Position numbers and translations under genes: made by a program
In this document: positions 1 to 9,994 of the stretch, in pieces
Layout of the letters: the number at the start of each line of letters is the position of its first letter
Position numbering within the stretch: position 1 is the first letter of the stretch
Notes under the pieces: model-generated
The model's database searches: none
What the model was told of the DNA's origin: nothing
The model's input: only the letters and a program-made list of their open reading frames with translations
Assembly (NCBI GenBank): GCA_024275575.1
Contig: JAJRYV010000069.1
Location: forward strand, 52,614 to 116,613
Direction: 5' to 3'
DNA: 64,000 nt
Source of the DNA: a bacterium
GTDB taxonomy: Bacteria; Zhuqueibacterota; Zhuqueibacteria; Zhuqueibacterales; Geothermadaptataceae

Positions 1-864
1 TTTGCCTCGGAATTTGAATTTGCCCGGCAGAGCAACCGCTTTGAAAAACAGGTCTATTCAGCATTGTGCGCCATTGCCAGAACCCGGCCGTTGCAGCTCT
101 TTCTGCGCATGGAAAGCGTGCAGCTTTTTGATAATAACGCTGCAGATTCAACAACGCGCTACAACACGTTAAATATACACACCATCTCCCGCCTGAGTGA
201 CCGCTTACGCTTGCGATCCCGCCTAGGGATCAACCAGACCAATGGTGAATCAGATATCAGCGCAAATGCGGTAGCGACATGGATCTATCGCGGCGCTGAC
301 GCCGTGAATTTTCGTTATGTCCACAAGGATATCTGGCAGGACCTGCAATATGCCACCTATCTCGGCGGACGCCAGAGCGGTTTAAAAATCAGCGGCAATC
401 TTCACATGGCGAACAACTGGAATTTCCAGGGCAGTTATGCCCGCTATGCGAATTCTTTCGCCGATACCTCGCTGACGATGGGTTCGGTGCAGTATATCAA
501 TTTACAGACCGGTTACAACTTCAAAGCGCTGCCCGGCCTAAATTTAAATTACAATTTATACAGCTACAGTTATTCGAATATAAATCAATCTCTCGAACTG
601 GCATCGTTTCTGGAAAACGAAACCGTGCACAATTTGGGCACGCGCTACAGTTACAGCACGCCGCGTTTCTATTTTGATTTTGGCGGTAGTGTCGGCTACC
701 GCATGCATAATGCAGACCTCACTTATTATGGCGATCTCAATCTTGAATACATGTTACTGCGTAATTTTCGTTTCGGCAGTACCATGCGTTACGGTAGTGA
801 TAAAGAACTGCTGGTGGATGGCCAAACCTTTGAAGTACTGCTGAATTTAGGCATTTTTTATTAA
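1..864 (+). CDS. C-terminal part of an outer-membrane beta-barrel protein, probably PelB-like (5' end outside window)
   Basis: The reading frame is open from base 1 to the TAA at 862-864, about 287 residues, so the N-terminus lies upstream. The visible part alternates polar and hydrophobic residues with many Tyr, Asn and Gly, and it ends in an aromatic residue (GIFY). This is the look of a transmembrane beta-barrel finishing with its last strand. It sits directly before pelD-, pelE-, pelF- and pelG-like genes on the same strand. In Proteobacteria the Pel export porin PelB has a TPR scaffold followed by a C-terminal barrel, so the C-terminal half of a PelB analogue is the best guess. The barrel is seen; the PelB assignment rests on context. 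Upstream TPR repeats would settle it. Confidence 0.6.
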   Translation, partial: FASEFEFARQSNRFEKQVYSALCAIARTRPLQLFLRMESVQLFDNNAADSTTRYNTLNIHTISRLSDRLRLRSRLGINQTNGESDISANAVATWIYRGADAVNFRYVHKDIWQDLQYATYLGGRQSGLKISGNLHMANNWNFQGSYARYANSFADTSLTMGSVQYINLQTGYNFKALPGLNLNYNLYSYSYSNINQSLELASFLENETVHNLGTRYSYSTPRFYFDFGGSVGYRMHNADLTYYGDLNLEYMLLRNFRFGSTMRYGSDKELLVDGQTFEVLLNLGIFY

Positions 865-891
865 CCGGACGATAGTGTCAAAATTTGCAAA

Positions 892-2526
892 ATGAAAGAT
901 AGAAAGTGCGTCGCACTTTTACCGAAAAGATGTGTTATGAAAACTTTCATCCAAAGCAAACAGGAATTTCGCTCAGCTTTTTTTATTGGTGAAATTCTCA
1001 TATTTACTGCAATTTTACACGGCATCAATCTCATTTTTGCACCGGCGCATCCCGGATTTGTCGGCTTATATCCAAACCCGCACTGGATCACTGTTTTGCT
1101 CATCGCCAGCCGCTACGGCCTGCTGCAAGGTTTGACGGCCGGGGTCTTCGCCGCGATTGTTTACATCTACTTTGCAGTCCAGAGCGGCGCCATCGATTTT
1201 AGCTCGATGCGTTTTCCGCATGACGGATTTCGCATTCCCTTTCTCTTCATACTTATTGGCGCCATCACCGGCGAAATTCGTTCGCTATACAAAAAGCAGA
1301 AAGAAAAACTTGCCGCTGATCTGCTAAATACAAACCGCAAAATGGAAGACCTCAATACGCTGCTCGTTGCCCTGTCGACTTCGAAACAGGAGCTTGAGCG
1401 GCGAATTGCGACCCAGACTTCGACGCTGCTTTCATTGTTCGGTCGTTTGAATCAGATCGACACCTCCGACACGCAAGTCCTTTATTCGAAAATACTCGAA
1501 CTGCTCGTCGAGCATTTACAGGCTGAAGCAGCATCGATCTATTTAATGCAGGATAATCAACTGAAACTGCAGGAAAGAATTGACCCGAAACAATTATCCA
1601 TCCTGCCCGATACCTTGAATCTGACTGAAGGCATCATCGGTGAAGTCGTGTTTAAAAAAGCTGTCATGAGCATCAACCAGCCCGGAAGCGAAAAAGACTG
1701 GCAGCAAGCGAAACAGCAGCCGGTAATCATGGCTGCACCGATAAAACGCAGCGACGAATCCATCATCGGCATCATCAATATCGAACGTCTGCCATTCCTC
1801 ATTTTCAACCATCATGCCGTACAAATTTTCACGCAAATCAGTAACTGGATTTCCACGCTGATCGACAAACGACTGAAATTTTCAGAGGCGGAGAAGGAGC
1901 GCATTCTTGATCCTGCAAGTGGAGGTAATACCTATACTTATGCCTATTTTCAGAAGCGTCTTGAATATGAAATGGTGCGTGCTCGCCGTTTTGGTAGCAC
2001 CCTCTCACTCGCTCTGTTTCGCATTCAGCGGTTTAACGAAATTTCATCGCAAACACGCCAGGATTTATACACGGTGCTGGGTTTAATTTTCAAGAAACAA
2101 CTCTGCGATTCCGTGATCATCGGGCGCTATAAATGGCCGGATACATTTGCTATCATTTTCACCGGGCATGAGCAGAAATATATCTTGCGGGTCATCGATG
2201 ATTTACAGCGCGAAATCAACAATTTTCACTTCAAACCATTTGAAAATTCAGCGGATAATCTTGAAATCAAGTCAGCGCTAAGTTATTTTAAACAATCGAT
2301 GGCAATACTCACAGATTTTGAAAAAGAAGTGGAATCAGTATTCGCGTTTGATGAGAACAAATCACGGATCGCTGAAGAAGATTTGCTGTACCTGCAGACT
2401 CTGGGACAATCCGGGCCGGCCGGTGAAAAATCGCGGGTGCATGCTCTGTTGTCCATCGATGAAACCCGCGATGAATTCAATGATCTGACATTTTTAAGAG
2501 TGGAAAACATTCAAAATGAAGGGTAA
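892..2526 (+). CDS. pelD: PelD-like membrane protein with GAF and degenerate GGDEF domains
   Basis: This is the probable inner-membrane regulator of Pel polysaccharide synthesis. In Pseudomonas PelD binds cyclic di-GMP through a degenerate GGDEF domain and activates the synthase. The order here matches: about four membrane helices in residues 28-125, a helical linker, a GAF domain around 185-330, and a GGDEF-like domain around 345-490. The GGDEF signature is replaced by RYKWPDTF (412-419), so cyclase activity is not expected. The RxxD inhibitory-site position appears to read QLCD (403-406), which lacks the arginine. An in-frame ATG at 937 is an equally good start, since neither has a clear ribosome site. 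The gene overlaps pelE by 11 bases. Its 544 residues are somewhat longer than the Pseudomonas protein (about 455). Confidence 0.8.
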   Translation: MKDRKCVALLPKRCVMKTFIQSKQEFRSAFFIGEILIFTAILHGINLIFAPAHPGFVGLYPNPHWITVLLIASRYGLLQGLTAGVFAAIVYIYFAVQSGAIDFSSMRFPHDGFRIPFLFILIGAITGEIRSLYKKQKEKLAADLLNTNRKMEDLNTLLVALSTSKQELERRIATQTSTLLSLFGRLNQIDTSDTQVLYSKILELLVEHLQAEAASIYLMQDNQLKLQERIDPKQLSILPDTLNLTEGIIGEVVFKKAVMSINQPGSEKDWQQAKQQPVIMAAPIKRSDESIIGIINIERLPFLIFNHHAVQIFTQISNWISTLIDKRLKFSEAEKERILDPASGGNTYTYAYFQKRLEYEMVRARRFGSTLSLALFRIQRFNEISSQTRQDLYTVLGLIFKKQLCDSVIIGRYKWPDTFAIIFTGHEQKYILRVIDDLQREINNFHFKPFENSADNLEIKSALSYFKQSMAILTDFEKEVESVFAFDENKSRIAEEDLLYLQTLGQSGPAGEKSRVHALLSIDETRDEFNDLTFLRVENIQNEG

Positions 2527-3598
2527 TTTGAAAAAAATCGGCCTGATTATTTTATTGGCCCTGTGCACAGTGGCTGAGGGGGCCACCGCTTTCTGGCTCT
2601 TTCACGCCAGTAAATCGATGCTGGTTCTTGCACTTTTTACTCATTTATTGCTTTGCCTGTTCTACCTCGGCCTGCTTTATTTCTATCAAAAAAAGGATGA
2701 GGTTGTCAATTACAATTTTATGCTCATCGCTGGTGCCGTTTCGCTCATCATACCTGTTTACGGAATGACCGGCCTGACAATCATATTTTTCGCAATTGGC
2801 AATAATACGGAAAACGAGCAGGATTATTTTGAATTTGATGACAGCAAATTATCCAGCAAACTCGATGAAATTCTCACGCAACTCGATGAGGATATCATAG
2901 GATTTATTCGTTCCGAACAGAATATCGATGCGTTGAAGGATATTTTTCTCAGCGGTGACCAGCAACTCGAGGAGACGGCGATCCAAAAATTAAACCAGCT
3001 CGGCACAAAAGCGGCCGTCACTATTTTGCAAACCGTTGTCGAGCAGTCAAAAACCGATGTCAAGATTTTAGCGGCATCAGCGCTCACCGCTATCGAAGAG
3101 AAAACAGTGGAAAAAATCGAGAGCCTGCAAAGCTCCCTCGCAGCCGAGCCGGAAAATCCGCAGGGCCTGCTCGAATTGGCGCAGGCATTCGATCTCTACT
3201 GCCACCTCGGTGTGCTCGATAGTTCCCTGATTACTTATTACCAAAATCTTGGAATCGAGTATTTTAGAAAATATTGCCAACTGGCGCCGCAGGATAACCG
3301 GGCACGAACCGAACTTGGCCGCTTGTTGTTAAAATCGCAACGATTCGAGGAAGCAAAATCGCTTTTTCGCGAGTTGGTCGAAGAATATGCCGACGATTTT
3401 AATGCCAAAATCTGGCTCGCAGAGACTTATTACGCCGACGGAGAATATCATCTGCTGCGCCAAACTTGCCGCGAAATAGAGGCCACAGGCGATGTTCCGG
3501 AAATTTGCGCCGATACCGTCAGTTGGTGGACCAGTGATATATTTGCTGAAGAAGCAGAATTGGAAACAAACACAGGAGCAGCGCATGATGAATCATAA
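2516..3598 (+). CDS. pelE: PelE-like membrane protein with TPR repeats
   Basis: A 360-residue protein that starts inside the end of pelD and overlaps pelF by 14 bases, which points to translational coupling. Residues 5-95 hold three to four hydrophobic helices. A long helical cytoplasmic part follows; around residues 215-330 it has TPR-like helix pairs, including a run near 265-300 with the typical A-LGRLLLKSQRFEEAKSLF pattern split over two helices. Pseudomonas PelE (about 330 residues) has membrane helices followed by TPRs and forms the inner-membrane complex with PelD, PelF and PelG. The assignment rests on architecture and position; sequence similarity of PelE proteins is generally weak. 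Confidence 0.72.
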   Translation: MKGNLKKIGLIILLALCTVAEGATAFWLFHASKSMLVLALFTHLLLCLFYLGLLYFYQKKDEVVNYNFMLIAGAVSLIIPVYGMTGLTIIFFAIGNNTENEQDYFEFDDSKLSSKLDEILTQLDEDIIGFIRSEQNIDALKDIFLSGDQQLEETAIQKLNQLGTKAAVTILQTVVEQSKTDVKILAASALTAIEEKTVEKIESLQSSLAAEPENPQGLLELAQAFDLYCHLGVLDSSLITYYQNLGIEYFRKYCQLAPQDNRARTELGRLLLKSQRFEEAKSLFRELVEEYADDFNAKIWLAETYYADGEYHLLRQTCREIEATGDVPEICADTVSWWTSDIFAEEAELETNTGAAHDES

Positions 3599-5105
3599 TG
3601 AAGCCGATGTCTGTTTTGTTGTCGAGGGCAGCTATCCCTATGTCTCAGGTGGCGTTTCCAGTTGGGTGCACCAGCTCATCACCAACCTGCCGGATTTTAC
3701 CTTTGCGCTGGCGGTTATCATGCCGAATGAAGACCCGAATCGCGACTACCGTTACGACATTCCGGGCAATGTTGTCGAAATTCGGGAACTCTATCTGCAT
3801 GAGGAAAATCTGCCGGACTCGCATAACCGCAAAATAAAAAATGATGATGCCTGGCAGACATTGCACAAATTTCACACAATGAACACAATGGGTGAAAAAT
3901 CCTGCTGCTTCGAAAGAATTTTCCGGCATTTTTTCGATGAGGACAAGCGCTGCCTTGCTCCGGCCGATATTCTCAATTCCAAAAGAGCGTGGGAATTGAT
4001 GAAGGAAATCTATCGTCAGGAAGCGCCGCACGATTCATTCATCGATTATTTCTGGAGCATTCGCTTTATTCATCAGCCCATGTTTAAAGTACTGACGACG
4101 CCCTTGCCACCAGCGCGAGTCTACCACGCGGTTTCAACCGGATACGCCGGATTATGGGCTTCGCTCGGAAAAATAAAAAACAAAAAATCGCTCATTCTAA
4201 CCGAGCACGGCATTTACACTCGTGAACGACGAATCGAAATCAGCCGTGCAGAATGGATTTATGAAAAAAACAGCGATACACTGCGCATCGATCATTCCAA
4301 CAGCCATTTCAAGCACCTGTGGAATAAAATGTTTGCCATGCTCAGCCATATCTGTTATCACTGTTGCGATGAAATCATCACGCTGACAAACTTTAACCAG
4401 CGATACCAGCTCGAAGAGGGCGCCGACCCGCAAAAACTGCGCATTATTCCCAACGGCGTCGACGTAGAAAATCTGTCAAAACTATCCATCGAACAGCGGC
4501 AAGCGGGCAATCCCTTTGTCATCGGGTTCATGGGGCGAGTTGTTTCAATTAAAGATGTGAAGACATTTATCCGGGCATGCAAGGGCGCGGCGCAGGCGAT
4601 TCCGAAGATGAAAGTATTTATCATGGGCCCGACCGATGAGGAACCACTGTATTTTGAGGATTGTCAACGACTGGTGAAATTGCTCGATCTGAATGAAATC
4701 GTCACATTCACCGGCAGAGTTGATATCAAAGAATATTTTCCAAAAATCGACATCATGGTATTGAGCAGCATCAGCGAATCACAGCCGCTGGTGATTCTCG
4801 AGGCGAATTGTATCGGCATTCCCTGTGTGGCCACAGATGTCGGCGCTTGCCGTGAACTTTTGCAGGGGACGACTGAGGAAGACAGGGCTATCGGTGAAAG
4901 CGGTTTGCTTGCCGGCGTCACCAACACCCGGGAAATTACGACAGCCATCATCCGGCTCTACGAATCACCGACATTGCGTCGGAAAATGGGCGAAAACGGC
5001 CGACGCCGGGTGGCCAAATTTTACAGCGAAAAAAGCCTGGAGGAGCGCTACCGTCAAATCTACAGTAATCACATTCATGCTGATTTACACCAACCGGTTT
5101 TGTAG
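3585..5105 (+). CDS. pelF: PelF, GT4-family glycosyltransferase of Pel polysaccharide synthesis
   Basis: This cytosolic glycosyltransferase polymerises the Pel backbone; in Pseudomonas it uses UDP-GalNAc. The N-terminus (CFVVEGSYPYVSGGVSSWVH) is the PelF-type start of a GT-B fold. The C-terminal half has IPNGVDVE, GFMGRVVSIKDVK and the donor-site E-x7-E pattern ESQPLVILE near residue 397. I chose the ATG at 3585 because AGGAG lies six bases upstream (3574-3578). It gives 506 residues, almost the length of Pseudomonas PelF (507). An upstream in-frame start at 3492 would run far into pelE. It is the best conserved member of the locus and the strongest evidence for its identity. Confidence 0.93.
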   Translation: MMNHNEADVCFVVEGSYPYVSGGVSSWVHQLITNLPDFTFALAVIMPNEDPNRDYRYDIPGNVVEIRELYLHEENLPDSHNRKIKNDDAWQTLHKFHTMNTMGEKSCCFERIFRHFFDEDKRCLAPADILNSKRAWELMKEIYRQEAPHDSFIDYFWSIRFIHQPMFKVLTTPLPPARVYHAVSTGYAGLWASLGKIKNKKSLILTEHGIYTRERRIEISRAEWIYEKNSDTLRIDHSNSHFKHLWNKMFAMLSHICYHCCDEIITLTNFNQRYQLEEGADPQKLRIIPNGVDVENLSKLSIEQRQAGNPFVIGFMGRVVSIKDVKTFIRACKGAAQAIPKMKVFIMGPTDEEPLYFEDCQRLVKLLDLNEIVTFTGRVDIKEYFPKIDIMVLSSISESQPLVILEANCIGIPCVATDVGACRELLQGTTEEDRAIGESGLLAGVTNTREITTAIIRLYESPTLRRKMGENGRRRVAKFYSEKSLEERYRQIYSNHIHADLHQPVL

Positions 5106-5125
5106 TAATAAACGCAGGAAAAATC

Positions 5126-6499
5126 ATGGCAGGCATAGGATTTCAACTCAAAAAACTCTTTCAGCGAGATACATTTCTCGACAATTTTCACGCCGTCGTT
5201 TATTCGGCGACCATTGCCAGCGGGCCGGTATTCTTTTCCATTCTCTGTCTCGCGCTGCTCGGCATTTTTGCAAAATCCGGACTCGAAGCGGCACAATTTG
5301 AAATATTTACGGTGACTGTCGTTTATGTTTTTGCATTTTCGCTCATCGCAACCGGCATGACGCAATTGCTTTTCAGCCGCCATCTTTCAGACCTGATTTT
5401 TGCTAAAAAATATCAGATGATCGCACCGACCCTGAGCACTGCCCTCGTTTTCACCATCTGCGTCCAGGCAATTTTCGGCCTGCCGTTTATTTTCTCGCTG
5501 CACGCCTCGCTTTTCTACCGTTTTACCGCATTTGCATTGTTTATCACCATCGGCTGTATCTGGCAATTGATGGTTTTCCTCAGTGCGGTCAAGAATTTTC
5601 GCAGCATTGTCCGGGCGTTTTTTGCCGGGATAATCATCAGCTTTTTTCTCGGTTACATACTCTCAAGATATTTTGGCCTGGCTGGGTTGCTGCACGGATA
5701 CTTTATCGGCCAGTTCGGTATTTTTATCATCCTGCTGTGTCGGGTTTTGCAAGCCTTTCACAGCAGCCTGCGGCCCGATACAGCCCTGTTTGCGACGATG
5801 AAAAAATTCCCTGCACTTCTGCTCTTCGGGCTTTTTTATAACCTGGGAATCTGGGTGGATAAAATTATTTTCTGGTACAGCGGCGCCGGTGAAAGAATTG
5901 ACACATTTATGCATGCTTCAGAGTTGTACGACAACGCCATGTATGTTGCCTATTTGACGGTCATTCCGGCCTACACTTATTTTTTGGTCAAAGTTGAAAC
6001 GGAATTTTACAGCTATTTTCGCAGCTATTTCCAGACGATTCTCAACAAGGACTCGCTCGCTTTGATCGAGAATAAAAAAGAAGATATCTGTAAATCAGTG
6101 CGCGAAAGCCTGCTGGGTTTGATCAAAGTGCAGGGGTTGGTGACCTTGCTGTGCCTGCTTTATTCTGACGAAATCCTGGCGGCACTGCAGATGTCACAAC
6201 TCAGCATCGTCATTTTTGAAAAAGCGCTGGTTGCCCTTTTTCTGCAAATGCTGGTGTTGACGCTGATGATTTTTATGATGTATTTTGATGTGCAAAAGGA
6301 ATTGCTGATCGTCGGAGCGCTGTTCGTTTCCAGCAATATCGTGCTGACTATCATTTCACTGAATCTCGGGATTCAGTTCTATGGCTACGGTTATTTTTTT
6401 GCGAATTTAATCACCCTCACTGCTGCATATTTTTTCCTCGACCAACATTTGAAAAGCCTCGAATACCGGACATTTATCGGTCAGGTAAAAAATCATTAA
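5126..6499 (+). CDS. pelG: PelG, inner-membrane polysaccharide transporter of the MOP flippase type
   Basis: A 457-residue polytopic membrane protein with about twelve hydrophobic helices. It opens with MAGIGFQLKKLF and ASGPVF, as PelG proteins do, and the length equals the Pseudomonas protein (456). PelG is thought to move the growing Pel chain across the inner membrane together with PelD and PelE. It begins 20 bases after pelF, with AGGAAA upstream of the ATG. It is the last gene of the Pel operon here; the next gene converges from the other strand only 20 bases away. No obvious terminator hairpin with a T-tract is visible in that short gap. Confidence 0.93.
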   Translation: MAGIGFQLKKLFQRDTFLDNFHAVVYSATIASGPVFFSILCLALLGIFAKSGLEAAQFEIFTVTVVYVFAFSLIATGMTQLLFSRHLSDLIFAKKYQMIAPTLSTALVFTICVQAIFGLPFIFSLHASLFYRFTAFALFITIGCIWQLMVFLSAVKNFRSIVRAFFAGIIISFFLGYILSRYFGLAGLLHGYFIGQFGIFIILLCRVLQAFHSSLRPDTALFATMKKFPALLLFGLFYNLGIWVDKIIFWYSGAGERIDTFMHASELYDNAMYVAYLTVIPAYTYFLVKVETEFYSYFRSYFQTILNKDSLALIENKKEDICKSVRESLLGLIKVQGLVTLLCLLYSDEILAALQMSQLSIVIFEKALVALFLQMLVLTLMIFMMYFDVQKELLIVGALFVSSNIVLTIISLNLGIQFYGYGYFFANLITLTAAYFFLDQHLKSLEYRTFIGQVKNH

Positions 6500-6519
6500 G
6501 TCCTATTTTCCGACCGGCC

Positions 6520-9500
6520 TTATCGCAGCAATACGGCTTTGGTCACCGCGATCTCACCGGCAAATAACATGCGCACAAAATAAATACCTGAAGGCAAAAT
6601 CTGACCGCGCGCGTCCCGCGCCTGCCAGAAAATGCTATGATAACCGGCAGCCATTTCAACATCATTGGCAAGAGATGCCACCTGCTGGCCTAATTGATTA
6701 AAAACAGCGATCTGCACCAGTCCGTTTCGGGGCAGATTAAAACGAACGGTTGTCTCCGGGTTGAACGGGTTGGGAAAATTTTGCAGCAGAGCAAATTGTT
6801 GCGGCAGCGAGGTGATCTCCCCGGCAACTTCCCGCACGAAACTTTCTGTTCCCACGACAAGTTTTACTTTTTTCGAACCTTTGGTTACCGTTAGAAATTC
6901 ATATCGTGGGTTGGAGCGCAAATCCTGCATGCGTTGCTGCTGTTCATCGATGAGAAATACGGACAGATTTTCAGGGACATTCTCATCGAATTCGAAAGCC
7001 AATTGCACGGTTTCGTTGCGCGCATTGCTGCGGATATCGACTTCCCAGACGAATTGATCTGCGCCGGGTGAGCGAAAATCAGTGCTGAAGCGGTCGGTGA
7101 TCTGCCGCCATTCCGGATGATGAAATGACACCGAAACATAGCGCCCGATGAGCGGCGGTTCCGCCCGTTCGAGATCATCAAATCCAGCTTTGCTCATCTG
7201 CCGCACTCCCACCCAATTATGCAAGTCGCGTGATCTGCCGGCGGTGGCAGAAATTTTGATCGACCATTCTGTTGCTGATCCTCCTGCTACCGTAGCGGGG
7301 CGTATTTTCGTTGCTGTTGCTGTCGTCGGTGCTTCTTGCGGCTCAACGACCAGGTACATGGGCGCGTTTACAGGTGCATTGTCGGCGCGGCGTACAAAAA
7401 TCGCATAACCCAGCCACGGCTGCATGATGCTGGAAAACTCCCAACCGGCATCGTAGGGATATAAAATGACGGGCGAATTGCTGTTCACCAGCGACAGCGC
7501 CCGTAGATCGACAGTAAAATTGAATGGTGTGGCGACGAGATTCCACCCTTCGAAAACCTCGATCGAATCCGGGCAAAGTGTGCGCCGAGTTTTGCCGCGG
7601 CCGGTATCGAATTTCATATTTGACCGGCTGATGATAAAATAAGAACGGCCGGGCGCAAAGGGCCGGGCGCTATCGCCTTCAAGCCAGCGCTGCCCTGCCG
7701 GCGCTTTGGTATCATAGTCGAAAAGGCGCCATTTTGAAACTTTATAATCACCGAGATCATCGGCAAAAACACTATCTATTTGCGGCGCAACGAGCTCGAG
7801 GGGGATGGAAATCAGTTGATAATCCGTAGAATCGGAACCGGCGATCAAAGGCAATTCATTGCCGGCTTCATCCATCGGAGAAGTTCCTTTACCGGAAACA
7901 TAGGTTGGCAATGCCACCCAGCCGGAATCTGTTGCAGAACTATTTTGATTGACCGCAAAACTGATGAGATCGGTGCTGTCCTGTGCAAGAATCCTATATT
8001 CAAGACCGCGAAGCGTAACTTCATTTTGGGGAATGCTGACGATGAAATCATCGCTGCCGAAAATTCTGCGGGTATTATCATTTGTTTTCACTTCTGCCGA
8101 TCCGGCAGCGCGGTATTCGATCCAGACTCTTTTTACATCACGCTCATCTTTGACATGCACCGTATCGCGAAACGCACGGCCAAAAACGGCGCTGATGACA
8201 TTTGTATTCGCAATGCCACTGATGGTCGGCGGGCATGTATCGGTGCGGTAATCAAGCGCCAGCGACGAATTGATATCACTATAATTGCCGGCGGAATCCG
8301 AAGACCAGAAATAAATCGTTCCCGGGCCGCAGGCTACTGGATCAAACTTGAATCTGAAAGCCGCGATGCCGTTTTGCACGCTACCAACGCCACTCCATGC
8401 CATAAAATCTCCGCCATCTTCCGGTGGCGAGTTAAATTTAATATAAACACGGGCAACATCGAGCAAGTGAACCTGGGCGCTGGGCGCCAATTTCAATTTC
8501 ACCTCCACGCTGTCGAGAGTAGAAATCCACGTACCCGGCAAAATATTGGACTGCACAAGCAACGGTACAGCCGGGCTGGTGCGGTCATATTTAAAATTGA
8601 TTCCCATATAATCCTGATAGCCCGAATTGCCGGCTGCATCGACCAGCCAGAAATAGCCATACCAGCGGCCCTGCCCGAGAGCTGCGAGTGAGATCGAGGC
8701 ACACTGCTGATTGGCGCTGAGATTTAACACCCCACCTTTGTCGAGATCGTCATTGTTGAGCGGCGGCGCTGCAGATGTGGTGAATTTCCAGCGGATTTGT
8801 GCATTTCCTCCCCCGGGATTTTCCCAACAAATTTGCAGCAATTCGGTGTTGATATGTCCCGGATAAATATCACCCCATTGCACCTGCAAATTGGAAATGC
8901 TCGTCGACGGCGTACTCTCGGTATCGCCTGAAAGTTCAATCTGCTTCTCAGGTTGCAGGCCGTCATTGGCGGTCAATCGCAGGATATAATTGTCATACGA
9001 ACGCACTTCCTGCGGCCTGAATGTGAGGAGAATTTTCAACGAATCTCCGGGTAAAATATCACCCTTAACGGGTGACGGCGAAAAAATCACCTGATCCGGC
9101 TGCACGGTTAATTCGAAATGCAGATCTGCATCGAACGCCGGGTCTGCGGCCGGTATATTGTAGATGGTAAGACGCTGTGTTGAATCCTGACCTAACTCTA
9201 CAGAACCAAAATTCAGCTTAACGCGATCGATGGATAACGATGGTCCGGGTGCCGAACCCGTAAGGCGCACGTTCATCGATTGCTGTGATAATTGTGTGCT
9301 GACAATATGTAAATCAGCCGCAAACGCCTGCCGGGAAAGCGGTGAAAACCGGAGGGTAATTTTAAGCGAATCTCCGGCAGCGATCGTTTGATTATTTGCG
9401 GAGGTGGCAATGGAAAACGGCGTTGCCGTTTTCAGGCTGTCGATGGTGATCGCGGCGCAGCTTATGTTTTGGATGATGAGCGTATCCGTCGAGATAAAAC

Positions 9501-9957
9501 CCGGCGCCGTATCGGCAAAATTCAGGATGGTTGCGGTAAGCAGTTCCGGGCGGCAGATGTGAAGTTGCTGTAATCCGAAAGTCGTGTCCATCACCACACC
9601 GGCTGCGGATTTGGCGCCATGAAAACGAAAATTATAAAAACCGTTTCCAGTCGGCGGCATGTTTTCGCTGACGCTAAAAATGCCCTGCCAAATACTATCG
9701 CCAACCCAAAAGCCGGTGATCGGCAGTGGCAAAGTAAAACTGGAATCCAGACTGAAAAAAACCTGCGGATGCAATTGCGGGTTGGTATCCATCTCGCGGT
9801 TAAAAATCAATTCCAGCGTAACGCTGCCGATACCCGTTTGTGTGGATGAAATACCATTGACGAGGAAATCCTGTCCCGTAATTAGCGGTTTTTCAGTTTG
9901 CCCGAATACGGAACCCGGCAACAGTAAAAATGCAATCAAAACGATGCTGCGATGCAT
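6520..9957 (-). CDS. Large secreted protein with ASH-type Ig repeats and a C-terminal sorting domain
   Basis: A 1145-residue exported protein. Residues 1-20 form a signal peptide ending in GSVFGQ. Around residues 125-345 there are at least two choice-of-anchor-D/ASH-like beta-sandwich repeats, recognisable by segments such as KLNFGSVELGQDSTQRLTI. The middle carries further Ig-like segments. The last 80 residues (NFPNPFNPETTVRF, then LPSGIYFVRM and a final VLLR) are a FlgD-like, type IX-style sorting domain, which predicts secretion and surface attachment. It lies 37 bases downstream of the gene at 9995-12151 on the same strand, so the two probably share a transcript. No catalytic motif is visible; an adhesive or structural role is likely. 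Confidence 0.85.
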   Translation of the reverse strand: MHRSIVLIAFLLLPGSVFGQTEKPLITGQDFLVNGISSTQTGIGSVTLELIFNREMDTNPQLHPQVFFSLDSSFTLPLPITGFWVGDSIWQGIFSVSENMPPTGNGFYNFRFHGAKSAAGVVMDTTFGLQQLHICRPELLTATILNFADTAPGFISTDTLIIQNISCAAITIDSLKTATPFSIATSANNQTIAAGDSLKITLRFSPLSRQAFAADLHIVSTQLSQQSMNVRLTGSAPGPSLSIDRVKLNFGSVELGQDSTQRLTIYNIPAADPAFDADLHFELTVQPDQVIFSPSPVKGDILPGDSLKILLTFRPQEVRSYDNYILRLTANDGLQPEKQIELSGDTESTPSTSISNLQVQWGDIYPGHINTELLQICWENPGGGNAQIRWKFTTSAAPPLNNDDLDKGGVLNLSANQQCASISLAALGQGRWYGYFWLVDAAGNSGYQDYMGINFKYDRTSPAVPLLVQSNILPGTWISTLDSVEVKLKLAPSAQVHLLDVARVYIKFNSPPEDGGDFMAWSGVGSVQNGIAAFRFKFDPVACGPGTIYFWSSDSAGNYSDINSSLALDYRTDTCPPTISGIANTNVISAVFGRAFRDTVHVKDERDVKRVWIEYRAAGSAEVKTNDNTRRIFGSDDFIVSIPQNEVTLRGLEYRILAQDSTDLISFAVNQNSSATDSGWVALPTYVSGKGTSPMDEAGNELPLIAGSDSTDYQLISIPLELVAPQIDSVFADDLGDYKVSKWRLFDYDTKAPAGQRWLEGDSARPFAPGRSYFIISRSNMKFDTGRGKTRRTLCPDSIEVFEGWNLVATPFNFTVDLRALSLVNSNSPVILYPYDAGWEFSSIMQPWLGYAIFVRRADNAPVNAPMYLVVEPQEAPTTATATKIRPATVAGGSATEWSIKISATAGRSRDLHNWVGVRQMSKAGFDDLERAEPPLIGRYVSVSFHHPEWRQITDRFSTDFRSPGADQFVWEVDIRSNARNETVQLAFEFDENVPENLSVFLIDEQQQRMQDLRSNPRYEFLTVTKGSKKVKLVVGTESFVREVAGEITSLPQQFALLQNFPNPFNPETTVRFNLPRNGLVQIAVFNQLGQQVASLANDVEMAAGYHSIFWQARDARGQILPSGIYFVRMLFAGEIAVTKAVLLR

Positions 9958-9994
9958 GAATTATCCTTCATGATAAAAAATTAATCCCTGAATA

